Assembly (NCBI RefSeq): GCF_032854445.1
Contig: NC_088301.1
Span: 46,435,116 to 46,499,115, forward strand
Length of the DNA stretch: 64,000 nt
Direction of reading: 5' to 3'
Source: Liolophura sinensis
Lineage: Eukaryota; Mollusca; Polyplacophora; Chitonida; Chitonidae
Shown one piece after another: positions 44,367 to 55,783 of this stretch (positions within the stretch are counted from its first letter, which is position 1; the number at the start of each line of letters is the position of its first letter). The position numbers and the translations under genes were made by a program. The notes under the pieces are model-generated. The model was not told the DNA's origin. It ran no database searches and saw only the letters and a list, made by a program, of their open reading frames with translations.

Positions 44367-44824
44367 TTCTTCACGTGGACGAACATTGCTCTGTCAGAGG
44401 TAGACAGAGTGCAGATACACCAGCCGTCGGATAACGGCTGACGCGAAATCCGCAGACCCTCTCCGTCGAGAATGACACGCTTATCCGGGGAGTCCGAGTC
44501 TATGGGACATTGGAGAATCTCAATCATCTTGTCATCACGCACAGCCATGGGGCAAGCTGAAGTTTGGTCACAACCTCGCTCGGATCGTTTCATACAGACA
44601 GCGTAGCGTCTTTGCGTATTCTCGCGTGGCATGGGAAGGTAGGATGGCCGTAGCGTAGCGTCTCTGCGTAGTCTGGCATGGGACAGGCAGGTCGGATAGC
44701 CGTAGTCATTGGTCAGTTTTGGCGCCAGGGAGCTGAAAGAGCTGCTCAAGGCGACGTTTGCTCCCTTGTCGCTCATTGGTCTGTCACGCACCTCGCTCAT
44801 TGGACGACGCAGCGTGGACGTCAA
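44141..44824 (-). CDS. PC4/Sub1-like single-strand-DNA-binding protein in the Polinton remnant (open, probably frameshifted)
   Basis: A 227-codon open frame. Residues about 115-190 (RVILDGEGLRISRQ, FVHVKKWRAYRPDGPLYPTK, EGVTIKNLTNWQKLVEAIPD) have the PC4 layout: beta strands, a WRxY-type strand, K.G..I....W..L...I and an acidic end. PC4 proteins bind single-stranded or melted DNA and help transcription or replication. The N-terminal third contains an imprecise 52-base tandem duplication. The C-terminal acidic tail probably changes frame near 44160. It lies upstream of the integrase remnant on the same strand. Confidence 0.5.
   Translation of the reverse strand: MTSTLRRPMSEVRDRPMSDKGANVALSSSFSSLAPKLTNDYGYPTCLSHARLRRDATLRPSYLPMPRENTQRRYAVCMKRSERGCDQTSACPMAVRDDKMIEILQCPIDSDSPDKRVILDGEGLRISRQPLSDGWCICTLSTSDRAMFVHVKKWRAYRPDGPLYPTKEGVTIKNLTNWQKLVEAIPDIDMLLVAPEEEEAPGPGPAVVSSTTAATAVMMRTAAVKTI
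44601..44705 (+). repeat. 52-bp tandem duplication inside the PC4-like frame
   Basis: GCGTAGCGTCTTTGCGTA... (from 44601) and GCGTAGCGTCTCTGCGTA... (from 44653) repeat with about 80 percent identity and both end in GGCCGTAG or TAGCCGTAG. The 52-base period is not a multiple of three, so the two copies are read in different frames. Confidence 0.75.
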
Positions 44825-45121
44825 CGAAATAACAGAGCGGGAAAAAACACATCCAACCCAACCACCTCACTGCTCCTTTTTGGCGCCACACATTTCAACA
44901 CTAAACTTTACAAGCCTACCCAAAACGCCTATGTACTTCTATGTACTATTATCTTCTGTGGAGTAGGGTCAACGCGGACTCCTCCTCTACAATCCCCACT
45001 CCCTTCGCTCCAACCTCCTCCCCAATGGGACACGTTCTGCCCCTTCTATACTACTAATTTTTAGCGTACAGAGTGTACCAGAGCAGCGTGGTTGTTGGCA
45101 AATGGCGACACGTCACAGGGG

Positions 45122-45178
45122 AAATACGGCCTTTTGCCAATTTATAGCAGACAATAGGGTTTTATTCTAACTGTTTAT
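45122..45178 (-). repeat. Dispersed repeat R, copy 4 (inverted, partial)
   Basis: The reverse complement reads 'aacagttagaataaaaccct' and '...ggccgtattt', matching copy 2 at 22.83 kb. It lies just outside the right edge of the GC-rich block. Confidence 0.55.
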
Positions 45179-46300
45179 TCAAACATTGCGTTTGCAGAAT
45201 AAGGCACATACCAATAAGAGATTACCGGCAATTTATTACACGTCACTGTTCTATAGAAATACTCAAAATGCTATGTTGACGAATTACACGTGTGCCGATG
45301 TAGAACCCATGCGAGATGTAGTAATATAATTAGAACAATTATAACTGGCACCATTTTACATTAAGGATATGCTTTTCTTTTGTCTACAGACATTAAAGCA
45401 ACAATTCATAAATCCGGAAAGTATGAGCTGAAGACGTTTAGTTTACAAATATAAACATTGGTAAGCTAAGAGTGTTCCCGACAATGTATTATGAGCGATA
45501 TTTGACTTTCCTTTTCACATCAATCTTATTTGATGAATCACACGTCATGCTTCGTGGAGAATTATATGAAACTTCCTTCCGATTGAACAAAAATGTTCAA
45601 ACGTCAACAATGATTTCTCATCACATGAAGGATGTTACTCATTATGCGATATCAAGACAAATGGCATTCAGCTGTATGTATGGCGTCAGCTGAAGAGATT
45701 CTTTACATTCGAAGACAGTAATAAGACAAAAGGCGAATCGAATAATAACAAGTGGGCTCAAGAGGCAATTTTGCCCTCTGCAGAACTACTAAAGAGGCTA
45801 TCTAGTGGCTGTAACCTATACGTATTAAAACTTTTTCTTTACAAATTAGCTACATCCCAGTCATTTTTTTCTGGGGTTTCTAGAAAACCGTTTATGTTTC
45901 TATAAAAATACACGCACTTCGTATCCGCTTGCGTCTTCTAGAACAAACACAATCCTTCATGAAAAAGTCACTAAAATAGCCAGTTATATCATAAAATGTA
46001 CACTGGGTCAAAAATGTTACTGAGTATTAGAGTTTTAAAAACGTTCGAACAAATAAGATTATACAAGTACATACTACTTTAATATTCCTTATAGGCAACC
46101 TCGGAATTCACAGAACAAATTATACGTTACATGAAGCACACTGACCAAGTGACTCATTTGTCACATGGTGAGTATTTAACGACTCTGCTTGCTCCGATTT
46201 GCCAATTTTGTGTGTCAATGGATAGTGACATGTAAGCTATTGGAAACATTCACTCATTCAGTCGTAAGGTATTACGGCTGACGTTAAACGAACGTAATCA
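45179..46300. other. No gene recognised
   Basis: AT-rich sequence. A stretch around 45500-45710 has weak similarity to 53840-54070 ('cttccttccgattgaacaaa' versus 'cttccctccgattggataaa'), suggesting a diverged dispersed repeat. Confidence 0.4.
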
Positions 46301-46309
46301 AGCCGTTGG

Positions 46310-46840
46310 CGTCCTGCGATTAAATTGTCGTTGACGCCAAACACCGTCACCAGGATTGCAGTGGTGAACCACTGGACTTCAGGCGTCCTGCAGCGAAATG
46401 AAGTATGTATGGACGAGTCACGTTTGCACTTTTCCCATTCAGATGGGTTTCAACACGTGTATCGTCGTTATTTTAATACCTGTGTTGTCGAGAGAAACTG
46501 TTTTGTTGGTGTGGGGAGGTTTCAGATTTCGTCATCGTACTGCCGTTCTTGTTGACGGTAACTTGAATGCTGCAGGTTACCTGGGCCAGATCCTTCAGTC
46601 AGTTGTTTACTGCAGGGCCACGTCTCCGAGATCACATTTCAACGGGACAATGCTCGTCCCCGTAAGGATCGAGCGACAAGATCATTTATGGATGCTAACA
46701 ACTTCATGCGGGCTCTTGACCTGTGAATTGGGTCAGCGTTTGAGACGGCAAAGACGTCCACCCCAACACGTTGACGCAAAGGCTAGAGACCTAATCAGGG
46801 TCCCCGTCAATGACCTTGAAAACATGTTTGTGACTTGAAT
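46310..46840 (+). pseudogene. Tc1/mariner transposase remnant
   Basis: One frame has VCMDESRLHFSHSDGFQHVY then RRYFNTCVVERNCF (catalytic-aspartate DESR block). A second frame has VDGNLNAAGYLGQILQ, and later LGQRLRRQRRPPQ, the typical region before the last catalytic residue. A frameshift near 46550 and further damage around 46600-46720 (the QQDNARPH-type block is unreadable) show it is dead. The N-terminal DNA-binding part and terminal repeats are not seen. Confidence 0.85.
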
Positions 46841-46859
46841 AACCTATCTTGTCTGCTCT

Positions 46860-49690
46860 TTGACATAGGTTGTTTTTCGACCATGGATAGGAAAAAGACA
46901 GTATGTATTCAAAAACAGAAGAACAATATATCTATATCTATGCACAGTTACTTTGCTGAGTGAGTATGTGCGAATGAAAAACACCCTACAACGGATAACT
47001 GTCTAAAACAAAAGAGTTTACAATTAGCTAGTTGGTGTCATGTGGATAAATACGTTTCCCTGTTTAACCGACGGCATTATTATTTACACAAGATAAATTC
47101 AGAATGTAAGCAAAATGATAATAGTACACTTCTAGCATATACATGTAGTGTCTGCAAAAATACCACCATTTTTTTCAATAACCACCAACTCGAATATAAT
47201 TCACACCCACTTCTTGCATTGCGGGAAATCACCTAGAGATTTATAACTCTAACAATTTAAAGTATGTTTATTGATGGTTAATCCAGTTGTAATGTTGAAT
47301 TCATTGTTTGCACCGCCATTCAATGTCAGCTATATACTGGCCTCAAAATGAATTAACGTGGAATATCAAGCTTTTGATCCCCTGAACTATGAAATGATAC
47401 TGCTCTGATGACGGACTCCACACTCTGCGTCCGTCTTTTGTGATGGACTATGGGCATAAAGAATCCGATAGCCGTGAACTCCCTAAGCGTGATTCAACAT
47501 TTACAGTGGTCCGTTGTGCGAGTCAAGAAAAACTAAAGTCATGAACTTTCAATGATCAAGCTGGCTTATATACGTAAGATCCACATAACACATTAAAGCC
47601 ACCATGTCATGAGTCAGTGTTTCCTACACATGACCGTGTTCTGTATCTGCTCCCTACTTCTACTTCCAGGGGATTATCTTCCGTTAGAATTATATGTAAA
47701 TAAACCTGGTCTTTGATCATTTGACTTTTCCTTTGTGACGAATTAGACATTGATTTGGATACTTCGCTTACTACTTGAGAGAACTTTATGAAATCTAAAG
47801 GACTAATTAATGAAAGCAAATGACATAATAAACTGGTATTAAATTCATTTCACTTATTCAACTGTAGCATTTCATGTTTGTCGTTTGCCACTTCATTGTT
47901 TTAAGGTATCAAGGATATTTTATGGCTCTCGATCATAAACCCTAAGTGGTTTGCAGATTAGCACTCGTCTGTTCGACCTTTATATGCCAGCTGTTATGGG
48001 CGACTACCGCTAGACAACATTATAAACGCAACTGATAAACTTTGATAAGGACTTTGCTTATATTGTATGTGAAGTAGTGCACAGCAGAAATTATGTCACA
48101 AGATATACATTGTATAAGACACTCAAACTAATACCCAGTATTTCTGCCCACAAAGCAATTCAAGACATTGAGGATCGAATATATTCACACTGGGCGATTT
48201 AATGTTTCAGTTTCACTATTAAACATGCTCGTTAATTCGGAAGTTACATACGTGTGTGAAACCATTTTCATTGTTTTTATGGCAAGAAAATTTTCATTAT
48301 ATGATTTTACGCGATCAGACTTTTGTTCCAGTGTGTTCGTTTTTGATGTAAAATTACTTAAGGAAATATCACCCAGGCCTACTTAGGGTAGGTCACACCC
48401 GTAGTATATACATAACCTTCCAACGAGTGCATATGACTTGGCTGTATGACTCCCCGCCGCCAGGGTCTATTGCAGCAGTATGCTAGTGCCTGCCTAATTA
48501 CCTCCTGATATTCTAGCACAGAGCCAAGTCTTCATTGAGACGACCAGTCTGTTACGGAAGCCGTGACAGAATAAGGAAATACTCTGCAAAGGCTTTTTGA
48601 AGCGACCACAGCCTTGACACCGAAGCATGTGTCTAGCTGAATTGTAACCGACTTCTATCCGGCCACAGGAATGACGGGATGAAGGCGAGAACTTGGACGA
48701 ATACACTGGCCTTAAATCATGCCAAAAGCTAATTATAGCTACTCAACGCAGACTGTTAATAAAATGATTATTTAGTGTACGGCACCTAAATCTTTATTGA
48801 ATATCACGAGATTCTATTCAATTACTTTGCCTTTTAGCATGAAAGTGCGCACCTCACTAGTCAATGGACAATATTATTTTTTCTTCAGTATTGCCTGTGA
48901 CACTACAAATAGTGGAGAGTATATCTGTTTTAAGTCCGCCCGCCTCAGACCTGTCACTCTCCTGTCACTTGTCAAAACTTCCATAGTTATACAGGGTTAA
49001 TGCCATGTTTTGCCTGACAAAGCCATAGGCACCTTGTCTCGAAACATTTAGAGTAGGAAATCCCAAAAAATTTTTGGCGACTTCGAACTTTTCTTCTTTG
49101 AACTGCATGATGTATAAAGCTTCAAAATGTGCGACCTGTAGCTTTACAAATATTTTTGGTTGTAGGGCGGCGCCACGAAGATGTGTAAATAGAAATGCCC
49201 GGTATGCTTTAATAAATATATGTATTCCATTTCTATAGTCAACGTGTTTTATTAATTACATATACTTTATCAACCCACGTGTAAGGAATCACTAAACCAT
49301 CTTATGTGGCTGTCAGCCAAATGAGGACTGGAGTCAACCTTGCACTGAAATGCACTGTCAGCATTCGATGGCCTATAGATTTGAACTTACTTAGACGTAT
49401 CTTTACTCGAACTGAGCGGACGCTACATTTAAATTCATTTAACTGCTTTTACGACAATCTTTTTTTTTTGGCATAAATATAAAGACGCAGGCATTTTCTC
49501 AATTTTCGGGCATCACGAGAAATAACCACAGGGTGACAGGTGGTCATCAAGTGGCTTCGATTTCATATACCAATCGTTATACCCTAATTGAGACTGAAGA
49601 TATGTAGGTCAACCAAGGGCTAGTAAACCGATTAGTAGTTAGCCTATTTCGGTTATCACTTTATTTCTCAAACATTTGAAAGAAATTTTG
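46860..49690. other. No gene recognised
   Basis: Only short open frames with no recognisable domains. Local AT-rich spacer. Confidence 0.45.
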
Positions 49691-49697
49691 TTTTTAT

Positions 49698-49953
49698 TTC
49701 TTTGTTTATTGACGTTTTACACGGTACTCAAAAGTATTTCACTTATATGACGGCGGCCGGCATTATGGTGGGGGGAAACTAGGCAGAGCCCAAGGAAATC
49801 CGCAACCATCCGCAAGTTGCTGGAAGAGCTTCCCATGAACTACCGAAGAGGAAGCCAGCACTGAACTGGACTCTCAGAGAGTGCATTGGTGAGAGGCTTT
49901 TGGGTCATTTGCACCGCGTTGGCGCGCTAACTTCCTCGGCCACTGAGGACTTT
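49698..49953 (-). repeat. SINE copy, full length
   Basis: The best complete copy. From tail to head it reads TTTCTTTGTTTATTGACG, 'acggtactcaaaagtatttc', 'ggcggccggcattatggtgg', 'catccgcaagttgctggaag', 'gcattggtgagaggcttttg' and 'gcgcgctaacttcctcggcc'. The reversed head has an A-box-like TGGCCGAGG...TTAG, showing tRNA ancestry. The family may be one of the known molluscan tRNA SINEs, but I cannot confirm which. Confidence 0.92.
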
Positions 49954-51235
49954 GGTTCAGATTTTAATCGAAATATTGTCCATTACTATTCTTGTGTAAA
50001 TATTACTCCTTGACGCCTGACAGAGGGAGTTGTATTCTTTTGTCGCTGGAAGAATTTTTCCATTTTACGTCATTTTAGACAATTCCTCTCAAACGTGGGT
50101 AGTATGAAGGAATGGATTGTTAAGTAAATAATCCCAATTTCCCAAACTCCTGCTAACGCCAAATTATTTTATTTATTTATTAACATGTGTGCAATAAACA
50201 TAGCATAAATAATGCTGGTATCGTCTGTAAAAGACACGATAGAATGTGTTATCATGAAAAAAATCGTGAAACCAAATACAAGCTAAAGAAATACTGCCAA
50301 TTTTTATCTCGCAAATGGTAGATCATTCTTTGACCTTTTTTCATTGTCTCATTGTCTCTTCCTTAATAAAACAACGCATGAGGTACTGTTCGACACAAAA
50401 ATGATTCATCATCAGTCCTGAATTTGAGCAAAACAAGAATGCGTGAAGTTTCGTCTTAGACAATGAAAATCAATCAAGTCTGGTGTTTTCATTCATCGTC
50501 CTGATTTTGAAGTGTGTAACGACCGATAATAATATGCTGTGTATAAAGACTTCGTTACCTTACCACAGTAATTTTGCCCGTTGTACACCAGTTAGACGCA
50601 TTGTATGAGGGTTAATGAAGGAATGCTTGAATAACATAACTTTCTTCCCAGCAAGGATTTAAATTAGCGTGGCGCTATGACATTCTGCAGAACAAACACA
50701 GTGATTGGGCGGACAATCACCTGTGCGGCCGTCCATATCGGCCATATCTGATAAACTCATCAGTTAGAGACATGTCCGGAGTTTGTAAACCCATAGAGGA
50801 CGGTTGTCAGCTTCCATCCTGTAGAATGTCAAGTCGGCGGGTGGGATCGCGAGGGATTAGGCAAAATTGGTAATAAATTGATCTTATAAAACAATATTAT
50901 CTCCAGACGTCAATCATACCCCGCTACCAAATGGTTACAATCAAATTAATTGCAACCGCTCCCAACATGAAAATTACTGGCCTCTATGTTGGTGTATGAG
51001 GGTGCCTTGTCATCTTCCCGCTGACTGTCACCTGTCACCACTAAAGTGACAGCTCCGCAGCCGTATACAGTATGTTGAGTTCTCAATCGGGATTTTGCTG
51101 CGACACCGATAACCGTCCTATGGATGAAAACTAGCCTCGCTCTGCACTCCCCTTCGAAAACTGTCAGCGACAAGTTATTTTTTGACTCGCTTAATAACTA
51201 AATCAGGAGCTACTAGATGACAGAGCTGACGAAGG

Positions 51236-51540
51236 CTACGTGGAGACCTGAGTTATAGCGGCGGCGTCATATGGTGGCGGTGGGGTGTTTGGTATTGTGC
51301 TAACAGGCATCGTCCTCATGGGCATCGCTTCGGTGATCTCGGTTCCAATGGATGTACCCGGAGTGACGTTAGCTGTCGATGCATAAATGGCCTCGAACGG
51401 AAATGTGTTTGGACCAATACTGCTGTTAATGGAGCTAGATCTAGACAGGTGAACATGAGATGCGGACGGCACTGAAATCCCTGACGTAGATCCGGCAACT
51501 GACGAGCTTTCTGACGACAGGTTACCGTGGTACTTCTCGT
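51236..51540 (-). CDS. Candidate terminal exon with serine-rich, PPPY-containing tail
   Basis: On the minus strand a good acceptor ('tgcttgttgacag') is followed by 101 codons ending in TAG. The peptide is EKYHGNLSSESSSVAGST... HVHLSRSSSINSSIG... NTPPPPYDAAAITQVST. PPPY is a WW-domain ligand typical of cytoplasmic tails and of proteins handled by NEDD4-type ligases. No family is recognised and the upstream exons are not certain. Absence of repeats, a clean frame and the acceptor argue for a real exon. Confidence 0.5.
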
Positions 51541-51891
51541 CTGTCAACAAGCAAAATAAGGCACGATCAGCTCTTTTCAAAAGAAAACTAGGCTTTACAT
51601 AGTATTGAAAGCGACGTTAATTCGGAACAATAAAATAAACAAACTGGAATCCGTTGAAAATGAGCAGGTACTTTTAAATTGTAACTTAACAGAAGATAAA
51701 AAAGCACATATATTGCAAGCACTACTTGAATCACTTGCGGTTATACCATTGGCAGTTGTATTCTGGTAGTACTTTGCAGGTACGTTAAGCTCATTTTTTG
51801 ACATAGTTTCAATGAAATGCCTACGGTTTAATCTTTAATAGCGGCAAATGTATCGGTAAATGATGAATGTAATTCTACATATAGTATAATA

Positions 51892-52135
51892 CTGGGTCGT
51901 GTTGTTCGAAAGTGTATTAGCTAACACTGGTATTAAGCCATATTTTAAATTTCAATTTTTATCCAAAATCATCACCCAACGCACTTCTCCAAAGTCGAAG
52001 TATAACTTGCAACAGCAGTTTTAGTTCATATTTAATATAATGTTACACATTTATTTTAGGCTAAGTAAAAAACGAAAACTTGGCTGAAAGTAAAATCTGG
52101 TATTAAGTCTTAAATCAGTTTTGAACAACCAGGCC
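51892..52135 (+). mobile_element. Inverted-repeat element (MITE-like family M), copy 2
   Basis: The left end 'gggtcgtgttgttcgaaagt' and the right end 'cagttttgaacaaccaggcc' are inverted relatives. The interior 'aacactggtattaagccata' and 'aaaatctggtattaagtctt' is shared with copy 3. About 244 bases, no ORF. Confidence 0.75.
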
Positions 52136-53047
52136 GAGGAGATGATATGCCCTCAGATACTGGGTTTTTAGTTCAAAATTTGTACTTTGCCTTAAGATAT
52201 GAAAGGATTTATTTCAAATAAAAGCATTAACAACATATTTCACTTATAGAGCCGATAAAGCTGAATAAAGCTTTATTGGCAGAGAGTTTCTTCTATGTGA
52301 GGAAACAATATGCCTCAGCAAACGCCTGTTCCAAAAGAGCAAAAACGATCAATTGCTACAGGATTTGATAGTGGTCACTGCAAAAGGTTTGTCATGACTT
52401 GGCTATGAATTCTCGAGCTTTATGAGAATGGCATCCTCAGTTTGTATGCTGGACCGGTGCTCGACTCGTCTTACAGACACATTTATAATGATTACAGTCT
52501 GGACAGTTTATGGAACAGAGGTCTTTGGAAAAAACACAAAATCTCGTATATTATGACTCTCCCAAACTTGTGTCTTGTTACAGTGGCCCAAATCCCCCGG
52601 CGGTCTTACTGGTAAGAGTCTGCGGATATCAGGTGTTTTTTTAAAATGCTGTGATTCTCCATAATTTCACACTGAATTTGGACCGAACCACAACTTTTCC
52701 TGCAGTTGGCCTAAAGGAAACTCTTGTGAACATAGTCCTTTGTTTTGTACAATAGGGACTTTTTAGTACCGTGTTTTTGAATCACCAGAGGTTGTCAAAG
52801 GAACAAGGTTTTAATTCGTATTGGCTTTCAGGCCCACGAAACACATTCGTCTGTAGTTAATAAATTTCCAAAGATATGTATCTCAACTACAAGAAGACCT
52901 ATGTCGATCATTTTTTTCGCACACTCTTTCTGGAGGATGAATTCGATTGCATGGAAGCTGATTTAAGACGACAGTAAGAAATCAGCTTGCAAATGATCAG
53001 GCGTGACAGGTCTAGAATTGCTCAAAATGCTGTGTTGTCATCACGTT
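52136..53047. other. No gene recognised
   Basis: AT-rich spacer with no domain, splice-linked frame or repeat that I can name. Confidence 0.4.
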
Positions 53048-53163
53048 TTATTTGCTTATTTGATTGATGTTTTACGCCGTACTCAAGAATATTTCCTTAA
53101 TACGACGGCGGCCAACATTGTGGTGAGAGGAAACCGGGGAAAACCCGTGACCATCCGCTGGCA
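53048..53163 (-). repeat. SINE fragment (tail and body)
   Basis: 'ttgcttatttgattgatgtt', 'ttacgccgtactcaagaata' and 'cgtgaccatccgctgg' match the reverse SINE. Confidence 0.85.
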
Positions 53164-54587
53164 TAATAAACAATTACAATAACAGAGTCCAAAGGGACGT
53201 TTTATATAGTGGACGTATTTTACTCTGAATTTATTCTGGGGCTTTCTAATTGAAACCACTGACGGGTTTAAAAAATTCCAATTCACAATGACGAGGCAGC
53301 GATTCGTTCATTTCGTTTTTGATTGTCAATCAACAACTAGTTCGGGATTAACCTTGTCAACTAAAGCTGTCCCTCTGCTTTAAAGCTGAAGCTGGAGAGT
53401 AAGTAACGTTGTTTGAGTAACCCTAAGTATATACTCTGATGATATTGCTATGGAGGGAACACTATAAAAACCACTACGTTACGCACGACTTATACAGATG
53501 AGAAATCAGAGCATAGAGTGTCATTGTAGTCTTCAAGATAAAGCCTAAGATTTTATTCAGATAATAAGAAATAAAAAAATGCTTGATCGTAATGGAAAGA
53601 CATGTCCATTTTATAGGCAAAAAGAGAACTTTCGAGTTAATTATGGACGTTTTAAGATTATCGAAGATTCATCATCTGATTTATTGAAGACTGTTAAGAT
53701 GCGAAACAAAAACAGGAAATTCATCAGCTCTTCTGGCAGCTAGCGCCGTAGCTGAACAATTATTTTGGGTCCGAGGCCGCTATAAAGCTTTGAAGGGCAG
53801 TGCACGATGACCCAGATAAAGCCTCTTTTTCCACATCAATCAAAACCGAATGAAGCATCTACAAACACCACGGGCTTCATATTAATCTTCCCTCCGATTG
53901 GATAAAAATGTTCCATAGAGCGCTAAAGAATTTAGGTTGGAATGGAGGAAGCAGTGCCATTAAATATCTGAAAGACAAATGCCCTGCACAATTGACATTT
54001 ACCCTCGTTATTGGCATCAGCGAAAGATATAAGTTTACAAATAAATCGCTATCAAGACATTAGCAGGCCTTGCCATTTTAGAAACCGTGTTTCTCGACTC
54101 AAGAAATAATTACCAAGGACGATATAGCCACGAATTATTTCGAAGACCTATTGACAACCAAGATACTCGTTACGCGTTTCCTTTTTTCCTCCTATCCCTT
54201 CGCAGCTTATATTTCCGGGTTTGTGTTGTGTGTTTTTTTATTAACTTTTGCGGCTTATTCAGATTTTTTGTATAAATTTGTATTATTTAGATTTTGCCCA
54301 ATTAAAATTAAGAATCCATTTGTAAAATCGGCTCAATGTCGCAAAAGGTGCTTGTAAATCATACCGAAAGAGTCATGACGGTCAATGTTTTGCTGTCGTA
54401 TACTATATAGACCCAGGCATATGCCATAAATGAAAAAAAATATGCTTGCTTGTTGCACCCTATGCATTAAAATATTTTAAGCCCATTATATTTATATTAT
54501 ATTTTAAGTTCTCTGACTCATTGTTCATTTCCGTATACCATAGAATGAATCCAGCAATCATACATACGTATTAGAACAGCTGGTGAG

Positions 54588-54626
54588 GACGGCGTAAAAC
54601 ACCGTAAGTCAAATAAATAAATGAAT
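54588..54626 (+). repeat. SINE tail fragment
   Basis: 'gacggcgtaaaacaccgtaa' and 'gtcaaataaataaatgaa' match the SINE 3' end in forward orientation. Confidence 0.65.
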
Positions 54627-55750
54627 ATAACAAATGGCACATCATAATCACAGATAAAAGTTCAAAGTCACCATGTTTTCAATGCAGCAACTAATTGCAG
54701 TGAGTCATTTTTATTCATCAGTGATTAATTTTAATTTCTAAAATTTATACGAGGATCCTGAAAATTCACTTGTATTGTCATAAAGTGAAGCTAACCAACT
54801 TTTCAGTAACCAGCGAAAATCAAGCTATCCACCGGACATTTCTTAACAGGAACACAGGAGTAAGCAACCCTAGACAAGCTGAATACATCTAAACTCCTAC
54901 TCAACTAAGACTGCCCCTGGCACGATGACGTAGTCAGAATTAGGTAAGCAAAGTGCAGCGATATTAACTCGCCTATATTATACACCACTATTTTAAAATT
55001 ACATTTAATAAACGGTGACGGAAAACAATGCAACGGGAACAGATCTGAATGACGCATGAAACCACCGGCAGATTCCTGGTTTACATTGGCAATATAGAAG
55101 TTTACTTCGTTTGATGTACGAATGGTATAATTGTATCATAAGCAAACAGGCCAGGCTACGAAAAAGGAAGGCGATCTTGATGGAAGAAGAGACAAGTGAT
55201 CAGGGCACTACCTATAGACATTTTCTATGGAGCTCGGCTGCTTGACATAGATTTCAGCCATAGTTACAGACTCTTCCCATTATTATTGGTTATATCAGCT
55301 CATATTTATCTCAGTTGTTACCTTTGAATGGAAAGCTGTGAGTAAAAAGTGTAATTACTTGCTGGTGGACTTTGAATTAAGACATAACCTAATCTGATAT
55401 AATCACTCTGGCCTGCAGGTCCACGCGGACAATTTCAAGAAAAAAATAAACTCAACTCGTCGATATATTTGGTATGATCTGATATTTGTAATGTGATATG
55501 TCAAAACCAGTAACGATTAACCATCTTTTAACAGTAAACACGCAGTTTTAATTTTTGAAATGAACAAGTCGAACCAACGTTCGCCATGTTTAGGAGTTTA
55601 ACTTCCGCTCAGTCCGGATAGTGCACGTCCTGCTGTACGAAAGATAACTGCTGACAACGATATCCAATGTCAATAGTACTCTTACGTACTCTTTAAGTTT
55701 TATCCTCTTTAACTCTAGGCTCGGACGCCATAGATCAACTGAACTGCTTT

Positions 55751-55751
55751 A

Positions 55752-55783
<32 letters not shown>
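55751..55783 (+). repeat. ATT microsatellite
   Basis: About ten ATT units. On the minus strand it gives a polyisoleucine run in an otherwise unrelated open frame. Confidence 0.95.

Larger units (their letters stand above)
39400..45064. mobile_element. Decayed Polinton/Maverick-type element
   Basis: This block is markedly more GC-rich than both flanks and holds broken genes of the Polinton (Maverick/adintovirus) set: integrase, packaging ATPase, capsid fragments, a PC4-like protein and a membrane protein on the minus strand, and a probable polymerase fragment on the plus strand. Polintons are large self-synthesising DNA transposons related to viruses. Intact ones run 15-20 kb, so at least half is lost. 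Every gene carries stops, frameshifts or deletions and no protein can be made intact. I did not find terminal inverted repeats, so the limits are set by composition. Confidence 0.82.
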
